Source of the DNA: Thermodesulfobacteriota bacterium
Lineage (GTDB): Bacteria; Desulfobacterota; Syntrophobacteria; BM002
Reading direction: 5' to 3'
Assembly (NCBI GenBank): GCA_947259475.1
Contig: CAMYLW010000064.1
Span: forward strand, 1 to 7,873
Length of the DNA: 7,873 bases
A program made the position numbers and the translations under genes. Positions 1-4,880 of this stretch are shown one piece after another (positions within the stretch are counted from its first letter, which is position 1; each line of letters starts with the position of its first letter). The notes under the pieces are model-generated. The model worked only from the letters and a program-made list of their open reading frames with translations. It did no database searches and was not told the DNA's origin.

Positions 1-104
1 GACGTACCGTTTAGGTACGCCTCGGAACCAACACCCTGTGGTTGCCCGGTGGCCCGACCATGTTCGTGGTCTCGCGACAGCAATTCATAAAATATCCGGG
101 CTAG
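1..104 (+). repeat. Right half of a dispersed inverted-repeat element (copy 1, truncated by window edge)
   Basis: This stretch matches the right half of the element at 6508-6730, in the same orientation. Both copies share a CGTACC/GGTACG hairpin (3-8 with 14-19 here), a block reading TTCGTGGTCTCGCGACAGCA, and a terminal block close to ATTCATGAAATATCC. The middle differs. The other copy has an 18-base perfect palindrome, whereas this copy has an AACCA/TGGTT stem (26-30 with 39-43). A hairpin seems to be kept while its sequence drifts. No coding potential is seen. The left half, if present, lies outside the window. Confidence 0.8.
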
Positions 105-203
105 GGTGTGAGCTGAGATAAAAAAAGATGAGGGGTCCTGTTCCTCGGCTAAAAATCTGGTTACGTGGGGAAATCTCTAAGGTGGGTATCATAGTGTAAA
201 GAG

Positions 204-215
204 AGTAGTACTACT
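204..215. repeat. 12-bp perfect palindrome at the end of the PilZ gene
   Basis: AGTAGTACTACT is a perfect palindrome that touches the stop codon of the minus-strand PilZ gene. Just inside the gene, TGAAGGCT (221-228) pairs with AGCCTTCA (233-240) around a four-base loop. Neither is followed by a T-run on the minus strand, so this is not a convincing intrinsic terminator. The rest of 105-214 shows nothing I recognise. Confidence 0.4.
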
Positions 216-538
216 TATAGTGAAGGCTGGAAAGCCTTCAGCTCTTTCAAGAACTTAACGGCCACCCCTTGCCTGTCATGTTCAACCCTTTGGATCACCG
301 CAGGACCAGTCAGAGTCAAAGTGTCTGTTTGCCCAGTAAATTCCGGGGGCAAAAAGAGTCGCATTTCAGCCTGTTCATTCTTTTGAAAGTCAGGCCAAGA
401 AGCACTGGTGACGAAGGCTCCCCCCTGGGACAAGTCCAGGGTGACACCGTCAACTTCTTCAGAAGTGCGAGTAAACCTGATCTTCGTTCTGAAGTTATTG
501 AGTATTCTGGTGTATTTCCTTCTTTCAAAGGAATCCAT
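215..538 (-). CDS. Single-domain PilZ protein (c-di-GMP effector)
   Basis: A 107-residue protein made almost entirely of one PilZ domain, the receptor fold for the second messenger cyclic di-GMP. The two ligand motifs are visible: RxxxR as RKYTR at residues 7-11, and DxSxxG as DLSQGG at 35-40. The length fits stand-alone PilZ proteins, which act in the cytosol by changing a partner protein when c-di-GMP binds. No signal peptide or membrane segment is seen. The ATG at 538 is preceded by a purine-rich AAGGGTAGGG, an acceptable but not ideal ribosome site. The gene diverges from a second PilZ gene (823-1296). The partner, and hence the process controlled (motility, adhesion, polysaccharide), cannot be told from the sequence. 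Confidence 0.9.
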   Translation of the reverse strand: MDSFERRKYTRILNNFRTKIRFTRTSEEVDGVTLDLSQGGAFVTSASWPDFQKNEQAEMRLFLPPEFTGQTDTLTLTGPAVIQRVEHDRQGVAVKFLKELKAFQPSL

Positions 539-583
539 GCCCTACCCTTACGAAAAATGAAAGTATGGTCGTGAGATCCTTAA

Positions 584-613
584 ACTATATGTGAAAATGG
601 CACTTTTTAACAA
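584..613 (-). promoter_or_regulatory. Predicted sigma-70 promoter for the 215-538 PilZ gene
   Basis: Read on the minus strand, TTGTTA (608-613) is followed after 18 bases by TATAGT (584-589). These match the -35 and -10 consensus at 4/6 and 5/6. Transcription would start near 577, giving a leader of about 40 bases before the ATG at 538. Confidence 0.45.
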
Positions 614-649
614 GAAATCAACAAAAAATTGACAAAAAACTAACAAATC

Positions 650-664
650 TACGAACTTTTCGTA
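650..664. promoter_or_regulatory. Inverted repeat TACGAA-CTT-TTCGTA, possible operator
   Basis: A 6-bp perfect inverted repeat with a 3-base spacer ends exactly where the -35 box at 665 begins. This is a usual place for an activator or repressor. It lies between the two divergent PilZ promoters, so one protein could control both. A related CGTA...TACG pair occurs at 683-696, over the -10 region. No regulator is identified. Confidence 0.35.
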
Positions 665-693
665 TTTACATTGAGAGAGAAACGTAATTTAAT
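665..693 (+). promoter_or_regulatory. Predicted sigma-70 promoter for the Cys-rich/PilZ gene
   Basis: TTTACA (665-670) and TTTAAT (688-693) are separated by exactly 17 bases and each matches consensus at 5/6. The start would fall near 700, leaving a leader of about 120 bases. The leader contains a purine-rich TAGGAGG (701-707) with no start codon at a suitable distance. It also has an ATCGC/GCGAT stem (711-715 with 731-735). Confidence 0.5.
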
Positions 694-822
694 ACGGATT
701 TAGGAGGTTTATCGCTTATCTTCAAAATTTGCGATCTTACATTCTCCCCGAACCACAGAAATTAATACTTCAATTTGAACACCCGACCTCCGGACCATGA
801 CTCTCTAAGTGGAGGTGGCACC

Positions 823-1296
823 ATGAAAGAGCCAGTCTGGGAAAAGTGTCATTATTACTGTAGTAGGCAATGTCCAGAGCAATCAACTATGGATAAGGCC
901 TATTTGATTCCTCAATTACTCAAGCCCTCTCAGCTCAAAGCTGCGACCGATACTTGCGACCAATGCGAATATTATCGCGAAGAGAAGAGGAAGTATCGTC
1001 GGGTGACAAGGCCTTTCAAAGTTGTAGTCAGTAACAAGGAACCGAGAAAAAACACTCAAGGTACTATTGTCGATGTAAGTAAAGACGGTGCCCTGATTAA
1101 GTTAGACAATTGGATCAATTTTAATAAGAATGAGACAGTTAACTTACAATTTTATACTAATGATATGGTTGGAGATAAAGAAAAACCTAATGTAATCAAT
1201 GTGTGTGGTCGAATCAAGAGAGTAAGAAAAAAGAAACGTGAGTTAGCAATCGTGTTTGAAAAACAGGCAAGTATGAAAAAATGTGCTAATATATAG
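823..1296 (+). CDS. Cys-rich N-terminal domain fused to a PilZ domain
   Basis: A 157-residue protein. Residues 1-50 hold five cysteines, C9, C13, C17, C45 and C48, arranged CxxxCxxxC...CxxC, which suggests a small zinc or Fe-S site. Residues 55-150 form a PilZ domain with RxxxR (R59-R63) and DVSKDG (84-89) for c-di-GMP binding. I do not recognise the Cys domain. A broken paralogue lies at 4590-4838. It keeps C9, C17, C45 and C48 at identical spacing but has Ala for C13, so those four are the likely ligands. The start is ATG 823: GGAGG (811-815) lies 7 bases before it. An in-frame TTG at 775 lacks a ribosome site. The protein may couple a redox or metal signal to c-di-GMP, but that is inference. 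No membrane segment is seen. Confidence 0.85.
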   Translation: MKEPVWEKCHYYCSRQCPEQSTMDKAYLIPQLLKPSQLKAATDTCDQCEYYREEKRKYRRVTRPFKVVVSNKEPRKNTQGTIVDVSKDGALIKLDNWINFNKNETVNLQFYTNDMVGDKEKPNVINVCGRIKRVRKKKRELAIVFEKQASMKKCANI

Positions 1297-1621
1297 TATT
1301 AATTTACTTCTATCTTAGTTTACTCATGAGACCTTAGCCGAAAATCCATTAGGTGTCAAAGCAAAAATTTTGAAAACAGCAATTCCTAAGTTATACCAAC
1401 AACTTTTGCAATCAATACCGTAAGGTCAAACATTGTTTACAAGAAGTTGTTTAAAAAAATAACAGTAATATCAGGCAATTCTAGTAGTTATCTACAAATT
1501 GACAGAGTTCATCAACTCTCACCCCAGCCTAACATATATCATTAAGTCCATTCACCTTATTCGCACCAACCGCTGTTCCCCTGTTTAGCAGGTAGCCTTG
1601 CCCGGCTTTCAATGATAAGAA
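1297..1621. other. Gene-free AT-rich stretch
   Basis: No open reading frame with a ribosome site was found on either strand. Two weak structures exist. AGAGTT/AACTCT pair at 1504-1509 and 1514-1519. AACAACTT (1399-1406) is the complement of AAGTTGTT (1445-1452). Neither is followed by a T-run, so no terminator is called for the PilZ gene ending at 1296. Confidence 0.5.
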
Positions 1622-1720
1622 GGCATAGGGCATAGGGAAATACAGCGAGCAGCTGGCAGCAGGCAGAGGAAAGAGTACAGAAGACAGGGGGAACTAGGCA
1701 CTAGGGACTAGACACTAGGC
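1622..1720. repeat. Cluster of three different heptamer tandem repeats
   Basis: Three short arrays, each with a 7-base period, follow one another: two perfect GGCATAG units (1622-1635), three GCAGNNG units (1649-1669), and four ACTAGGC-like units (1693-1720). The last array runs into the end of the glucokinase gene and supplies its stop codon (1715-1717). The first array recurs in the opposite orientation at 2788-2801, on the other side of that gene. This resembles the short tandemly repeated repetitive (STRR) heptamers known from filamentous cyanobacteria. Confidence 0.75.
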
Positions 1721-2713
1721 ACCGAAGGCGCACTGGGCTGCACCCAAGAGCGCTGCTTTATCGTTGAGAATGACCCGAACGGGTATGCTCTCAAGGAATT
1801 CTTTGAACCTACCTTTGTTGGTAAAAGCCTTCATGAAGATAGGCTCTTCCAGTTTGGGTAATATTTTTGGCGGTATCCCACCCCCCAGGTAAACACCGCC
1901 AGTAGTCATAGCTGTTAGGGCCAAGTTTCCAGCAACAGCCCCCAATATGGAGACAAACGCATTCAGAGACGCCACACACAGGGGATGTTTCTCAGTTAGT
2001 GCGGCTTCAGAGATTGCCCTTGCTGGATCAATCTCCTCCATGCTCCTGACCAGCCAGGCAGGTTCACTGAAGCGTTTTGAATCCCTAAGCCATGAATAGA
2101 TATTCACCAACCCAGACCCCGATAATACCCTCTCCGTGCTTACGTGCCCAAAACGTTGAGAAAGGTAGCGCCATAGTTCGACTTCTGCTTCATTGTTCGG
2201 AGAAAAATCCGCGTGTCCACCCTCGGAAGCAACGGGAATGTACTGCCCCACCCCAAAAATAAGCAGTGCCTTTCCCAGACCTGTCCCCGGGGCTATAAGC
2301 GCAATGTTTTGTTCTTTCCTCGCTCTCGCTTTGTTCAAGGATAAAAGCTCGCGGCTGTTCAAAAAAGGTACTGCATAGGCGGTGGCTTTCAAGTCATTGA
2401 TTAGACCAACCTTCGACCACTTGAAGCGCTTCTTTATTTTTACTTCAGAGACATCCCAGGGTAAATTCGTGGTTTGGCTCCGACCATTGGTCACTGGGCC
2501 AGCTATGCCAAAGCACGCACTTTTAATGGGTGCACGATGTTTATTTAGGAACTGCTCGATAATAGATTCCAGGTGCGGTGCCTCCCGGCTGGGATAAGTC
2601 TCAATTACCTTTGCCACAGGACGTCTCTTACCTCGAGAGAAGAGACCCAGATTCGTTTTGGTTCCCCCTATATCTCCAGCCAGTACTACTGGCTTGTCTT
2701 CAGAACCACTCAT
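1715..2713 (-). CDS. glk: Glucokinase (ATP-dependent, Glk family)
   Basis: A 332-residue cytosolic glucokinase, phosphorylating glucose to glucose 6-phosphate with ATP at the entry to glycolysis. In order, it shows the phosphate-binding GDIGGTKTN (13-21), TNLPW (82-86), the catalytic aspartate in NDLKA (D107), the adenosine-side APGTGLGKA (141-149), the sugar-binding SEGGH (163-167), and STERVLSGSG (192-201), whose Glu matches E187 of the E. coli enzyme. Length is normal for the family. AGGAGA lies about 9 bases before the ATG at 2713. It lies 93 bases downstream of the radical SAM gene on the same strand and may be cotranscribed, though nothing links the two functions. The last codons run through a heptamer array, so the final residues (about AFGA) may be repeat-derived. 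Confidence 0.93.
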   Translation of the reverse strand: MSGSEDKPVVLAGDIGGTKTNLGLFSRGKRRPVAKVIETYPSREAPHLESIIEQFLNKHRAPIKSACFGIAGPVTNGRSQTTNLPWDVSEVKIKKRFKWSKVGLINDLKATAYAVPFLNSRELLSLNKARARKEQNIALIAPGTGLGKALLIFGVGQYIPVASEGGHADFSPNNEAEVELWRYLSQRFGHVSTERVLSGSGLVNIYSWLRDSKRFSEPAWLVRSMEEIDPARAISEAALTEKHPLCVASLNAFVSILGAVAGNLALTAMTTGGVYLGGGIPPKILPKLEEPIFMKAFTNKGRFKEFLESIPVRVILNDKAALLGAAQCAFGA

Positions 2714-2787
2714 AGCTTATTTCTCCTATCTGTGAGGCCCGGATATTAAGCCCGCGCCATGGGTGATACATATTCGTCGTGCCTACT

Positions 2788-2801
2788 CTATGCCCTATGC
2801 G
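2788..2801. repeat. Two-unit heptamer repeat CTATGCC/CTATGCG
   Basis: The two units are the reverse complement of the GGCATAG units at 1622-1635, so inverted copies of one heptamer family lie on each side of the glucokinase gene. It sits in the 93-base gap just after the radical SAM stop codon. A possible preceding degenerate unit begins at 2781. Confidence 0.6.
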
Positions 2802-2806
2802 CCAGG

Positions 2807-3823
2807 CTAGCAACTCCTCACAGGTATGTACTTTTTAAGTGGGCAATTGTGCATAGAATCGCAGTCACCACAGTTCCTGGGGTGAGTGGTGCAGCCCTTT
2901 GAGCGGGCATATGAAGCGGCCAATTTGGCACCTGCCCTTTCGTAGACTCCTTCCACCTCTTTCGAAAGAACACCTTTCTTCCCCGGAATATTAGTCATGC
3001 CAGCATAACTGACGTTTCTCAACCCAGCCCCTCTTGCCAGCTCAACACATTTTTTCATGAGCTCTCTTGTTGCCCCATGATGTTCATCCAGGACGTAGTT
3101 CGGCCTGAAGGCGAGAAAAGCAACAGGCAGTTTCTTGGAGATGGAAGCGAGAAATCGGCAAAGTGGCTCAATGTCCTCCTCGTTCACTTCAGGAATGGCA
3201 ACTATCCGGTACTCCCAGAGCTTGTCACTGGCAGTTCTGGCTACTATTTCAGCATTTCTCAAGATGGGGCCAACAGGCGTCCCGGAGATAGCCCTCATGG
3301 TGTCGTCGTAGAAGGCTTTGATATCGAAGGTTAGAGAGGTGGTAAAGCCAAGCACTCTGTGGAGGGATTCCTCGGTCATAAAACCATTGGTGTCGAAATT
3401 GACCTTCAAGTTGGAGCTGAGGCGCCGGGCCTCGTCTACAACCTTTTCAATGAAAGGGAGGTGGATTGTGGGCTCACCGCCAGAGAAAAAGATCCTGTCA
3501 GCCCCCATAAGAGTTCCTGAGGTTGACTGAATCATCCTCACGGACTCCAGGGCAAGGGATCCTGGCTCCACGTACCCGTCCACAGCCATCCTGTTGTCTG
3601 GATATTGGGATATGGTCCAGTTCTGACAACCCAAACACTTGAAATTACATCCCGCGACAAAGATGGTATAGCTTCCTGGGGGAGCAGGATGGAGAGTCCT
3701 GGATGCGACTACAGGAGTAGACATGCGACAGACGCCAAGATCTCCAGCTAAACGGTCTACACCGCACCTGTGTTCGCATAAAATGCATTCTCTAAGATCG
3801 TTTTCCATGCTGAAGTCTATCAC
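2807..3823 (-). CDS. Radical SAM protein, PflA/AmrS-like, with extra Cys clusters
   Basis: A 338-residue radical SAM enzyme of unknown substrate. The SAM-cluster motif is CNFKCLGC (C59, C63, C66), followed by QNWTIS, as in pyruvate formate-lyase activase-like and AmmeMemoRadiSam enzymes. GGEP at 115-118 contacts SAM. The N-terminus has a further four-Cys motif (C13, C16, C20, C32), common in these relatives. The C-terminus carries C311, C318, C321, C327 and C338, which could ligate an auxiliary Fe-S cluster. The enzyme should be cytosolic and oxygen-sensitive. The start is uncertain: GTG at 3823 and ATG at 3808 (residue 6) are both possible, and neither has a strong ribosome site. Relatives typically start close to the first CxxC, which favours 3808. 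Glucokinase follows on the same strand. Confidence 0.85.
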   Translation of the reverse strand: MIDFSMENDLRECILCEHRCGVDRLAGDLGVCRMSTPVVASRTLHPAPPGSYTIFVAGCNFKCLGCQNWTISQYPDNRMAVDGYVEPGSLALESVRMIQSTSGTLMGADRIFFSGGEPTIHLPFIEKVVDEARRLSSNLKVNFDTNGFMTEESLHRVLGFTTSLTFDIKAFYDDTMRAISGTPVGPILRNAEIVARTASDKLWEYRIVAIPEVNEEDIEPLCRFLASISKKLPVAFLAFRPNYVLDEHHGATRELMKKCVELARGAGLRNVSYAGMTNIPGKKGVLSKEVEGVYERAGAKLAASYARSKGCTTHPRNCGDCDSMHNCPLKKYIPVRSC

Positions 3824-4002
3824 ATGTTTGCTTGTACCTTCTAGCCTGGATGGAGATTTCAGGTTTCAGGTGTCGGGTGTCAGGTGTCAGGGAAGAAAAA
3901 CAAGAACACTGAAACCTGAAATCTCAGTTTTTGTGATTTGTATTTTCTATTCCTTCAACACCTCGCCATCTTTACTGCCCAAACTATTTAGCTTTGTACC
4001 TG
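3824..4002. other. Gene-free stretch upstream of the radical SAM gene
   Basis: No gene is seen. It holds the heptamer array and inverted repeat at 3853-3925, listed separately. I find no convincing promoter for the minus-strand radical SAM gene, and 3926-4002 shows no recognisable structure. Confidence 0.4.
3853..3925. repeat. Five-unit heptamer array inside a 17-bp perfect inverted repeat
   Basis: Five units of TKTCRGG (TTTCAGG twice, TGTCGGG, TGTCAGG twice) fill 3857-3891. The first 17 bases (3853-3869) are the exact reverse complement of 3909-3925, so the array folds back as a hairpin with a 39-base loop. It belongs to the same heptamer-period class as 1622-1720. There is no T-run, so it is not a terminator. 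Confidence 0.75.
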
Positions 4003-4031
4003 TTTACTCCCTTTCATTTCCAGGTTATACT
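4003..4031 (+). promoter_or_regulatory. Predicted sigma-70 promoter of the structured leader
   Basis: TTTACT (4003-4008) and TATACT (4026-4031) lie 17 bases apart and match consensus at 4/6 and 5/6. Transcription would start near 4038. It would run first through the hairpin at 4039-4075 and the terminator at 4096-4135, then toward the small gene at 4211. Confidence 0.5.
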
Positions 4032-4037
4032 ATTAAA

Positions 4038-4135
4038 CGGGTAGGGTTTGGAAAATCCCCGTATGTACCCTATCCTATTGAAACCTCCCTGGATTTGCCC
4101 CACCCTTGCGGAGCCGCAGGGGTGGGGCACTTTTT
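4038..4135 (+). ncRNA. Candidate small RNA or attenuating leader, about 98 nt
   Basis: Between a good promoter and a strong intrinsic terminator there is a short region without an open frame. Its 5' part folds as a 9-bp stem, GGGTAGGGT (4039-4047) with 4067-4075 (one G-U pair), capped by a small GGA/TCC stem. It could be a free small RNA or the terminated form of the leader of the gene at 4211. I do not recognise it as a known riboswitch class or a tRNA. Confidence 0.35.
4096..4135 (+). terminator. Strong intrinsic terminator
   Basis: TGCCCCACCC (4096-4105) pairs perfectly with 4120-4129. The stem continues inward through one G-U pair to about 15 bp, closed by a four-base loop (4111-4114). 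TTTTT follows at 4131-4135. The T-run is only on the plus-strand side. No protein gene lies upstream on this strand, so it ends either a small RNA or the leader of the downstream gene. Confidence 0.75.
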
Positions 4136-4192
4136 GTGGCGGCTTTTGATTCTATCCTCTTTCGCCTGAAAGCCGCCACATCGCAGCGCTGC
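4135..4192 (+). promoter_or_regulatory. 12-bp hairpin plus 10-bp palindrome before the small gene
   Basis: TGTGGCGGCTTT (4135-4146) and AAAGCCGCCACA (4169-4180) are a perfect inverted repeat with a 22-base loop. GCAGCGCTGC (4183-4192) is a perfect palindrome. They begin at the terminator's T-run and end 18 bases before the start codon at 4211. GCGGC at 4139-4143 could also pair with GCCGC at 4113-4117 inside the terminator stem, so alternative folds are possible. Confidence 0.5.
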
Positions 4193-4210
4193 AAATGAGA
4201 GGGTGACACT

Positions 4211-4525
4211 ATGGTGACTATGAAGAGGCCTACTATCAAGCTTTTGATCGTGTGCATTTGTTCGTACATGTTGTTATTTGGAGTAAGCTCTTCCCTCAAA
4301 GCACAAGAGCCTTCTGGCTCCACCGTAACATTTTACGTACAGTGATATGATGTCGGGAAAAAAGCCCTGGAAGGGCTTGAAGGAGTAAGCAAAGTCACAA
4401 AAGGCTTTCGCTATTTTCGGGAGATAAACACAGTCAATTATGATCCGACAGTGATTACCGTCGAAGAGATGGAAGAGGCGCTCAAGAAGGCTGGAACCTA
4501 TGTGGAAACAAAAAAATCTCCATGA
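4211..4525 (+). CDS. Exported HMA-like protein with in-frame TGA, probable selenoprotein
   Basis: A 104-residue reading frame crossed by a single TGA at codon 45 (4343-4345). Residues 5-31 look like a signal peptide: KR, then a hydrophobic stretch ending SSSLKA, likely cut before Q32. Residues 38-100 resemble a heavy-metal-associated (MerP-type) domain, with TVTFYVQ, then TGA, then YDVGKKALEGLEGVSKV, and later NTVNYDP and MEEALKKAG. Counting back from the GV of the domain, the TGA falls exactly on the second Cys of the usual CxxC metal site, and the first Cys is Tyr42. A SECIS-like hairpin follows (4362-4378). GAGGG lies about 7 bases before ATG 4211; ATG 4220 is an alternative. The frame after the TGA stays open for 59 codons with domain-like sequence. 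The alternative is a pseudogene with a Cys-to-stop change, which I think less likely. Confidence 0.75.
4362..4378 (+). promoter_or_regulatory. Candidate bacterial SECIS hairpin
   Basis: AAGCCC (4362-4367) pairs with GGGCTT (4373-4378) around the loop TGGAA. The loop begins 22 bases after the in-frame TGA and has G at its second position. This fits the known bacterial SECIS pattern of a small stem-loop inside the coding region, with its loop about 16-37 bases after UGA and a G among the first two loop bases. It would recruit SelB with Sec-tRNA. Confidence 0.65.
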
Positions 4526-4589
4526 TCTTTCGTCGGAGTCATCAACCCAATAAACAGAAGAGCCACTCTCGAGGGGAAAGAAGAGATTC

Positions 4590-4838
4590 TTACTTCATAG
4601 ACCAGGTGCAACCGGAGTCATTATCTTTTTTCGTTGAGTGGAGGTCGTCTATTTCTAGACCAGTGGGGTAATAACGAACCTTTCTATACCGTTCGCATTC
4701 TAAGCACTTGCTCTGTGCTTTTCGCTTTTCATCTGGGTCCATAAGTTAAGGAATGATATAGACCCTTCCCATGGTCAGCTTATGGGGGCATTTACCCTCA
4801 GCAAAAACCAAACAAGAATTGATCCTGTGGGAAATCAA
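4590..4838 (-). pseudogene. Broken paralogue of the Cys-rich domain of the 823-1296 protein
   Basis: Read from TTG 4838, this frame aligns without gaps to residues 1-52 of the 823-1296 protein. C9, C17-P18, T22-M23, Y27, I29-P30, L32, P35, A41, C45, C48-E49 and Y51-R52 are identical, and the GGTG-CACC sequence before the start is also similar. Codon 31 is TAA (4746-4748) where the intact gene has CAA, a one-base change. After codon 52 the sequence diverges, has no PilZ domain and stops at 4590. It follows the sigma factor gene by 42 bases on the same strand. The part after the stop can be read from ATG 4742 as a 50-residue frame with one CxxC, so a split pair of small proteins is not excluded. 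I favour a nonsense-mutated pseudogene. Position 13 is Ala, not Cys. Confidence 0.7.
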
Positions 4839-4880
4839 GGTGCTCACCCCCAAGTGAACCACAATGCAAGCCCGGATTCT

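Noticed and set aside
221..240. 8-bp hairpin with a four-base loop as a terminator of the first PilZ gene
   Set aside because: It lies within the last codons and no T-run follows on the minus strand.
629..634. TTGACA as the -35 box of the rightward PilZ gene
   Set aside because: No acceptable -10 box lies 15-19 bases downstream, and the pair at 665-693 fits better.
775..822. Longer TTG start for the Cys-rich/PilZ gene
   Set aside because: No ribosome site precedes it, while GGAGG stands 7 bases before the in-frame ATG at 823.
3723..4169. 148-codon plus-strand frame and the minus-strand frame at 4075-4323
   Set aside because: The first overlaps the radical SAM start, a repeat array and a terminator. 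The second lies across the terminator and the antisense of the selenoprotein gene.
4343..4345. TGA as a simple nonsense mutation in the HMA-like gene
   Set aside because: Its position on the ligand Cys, the SECIS-like hairpin and the intact frame after it are better explained by selenocysteine, although this is not proven.
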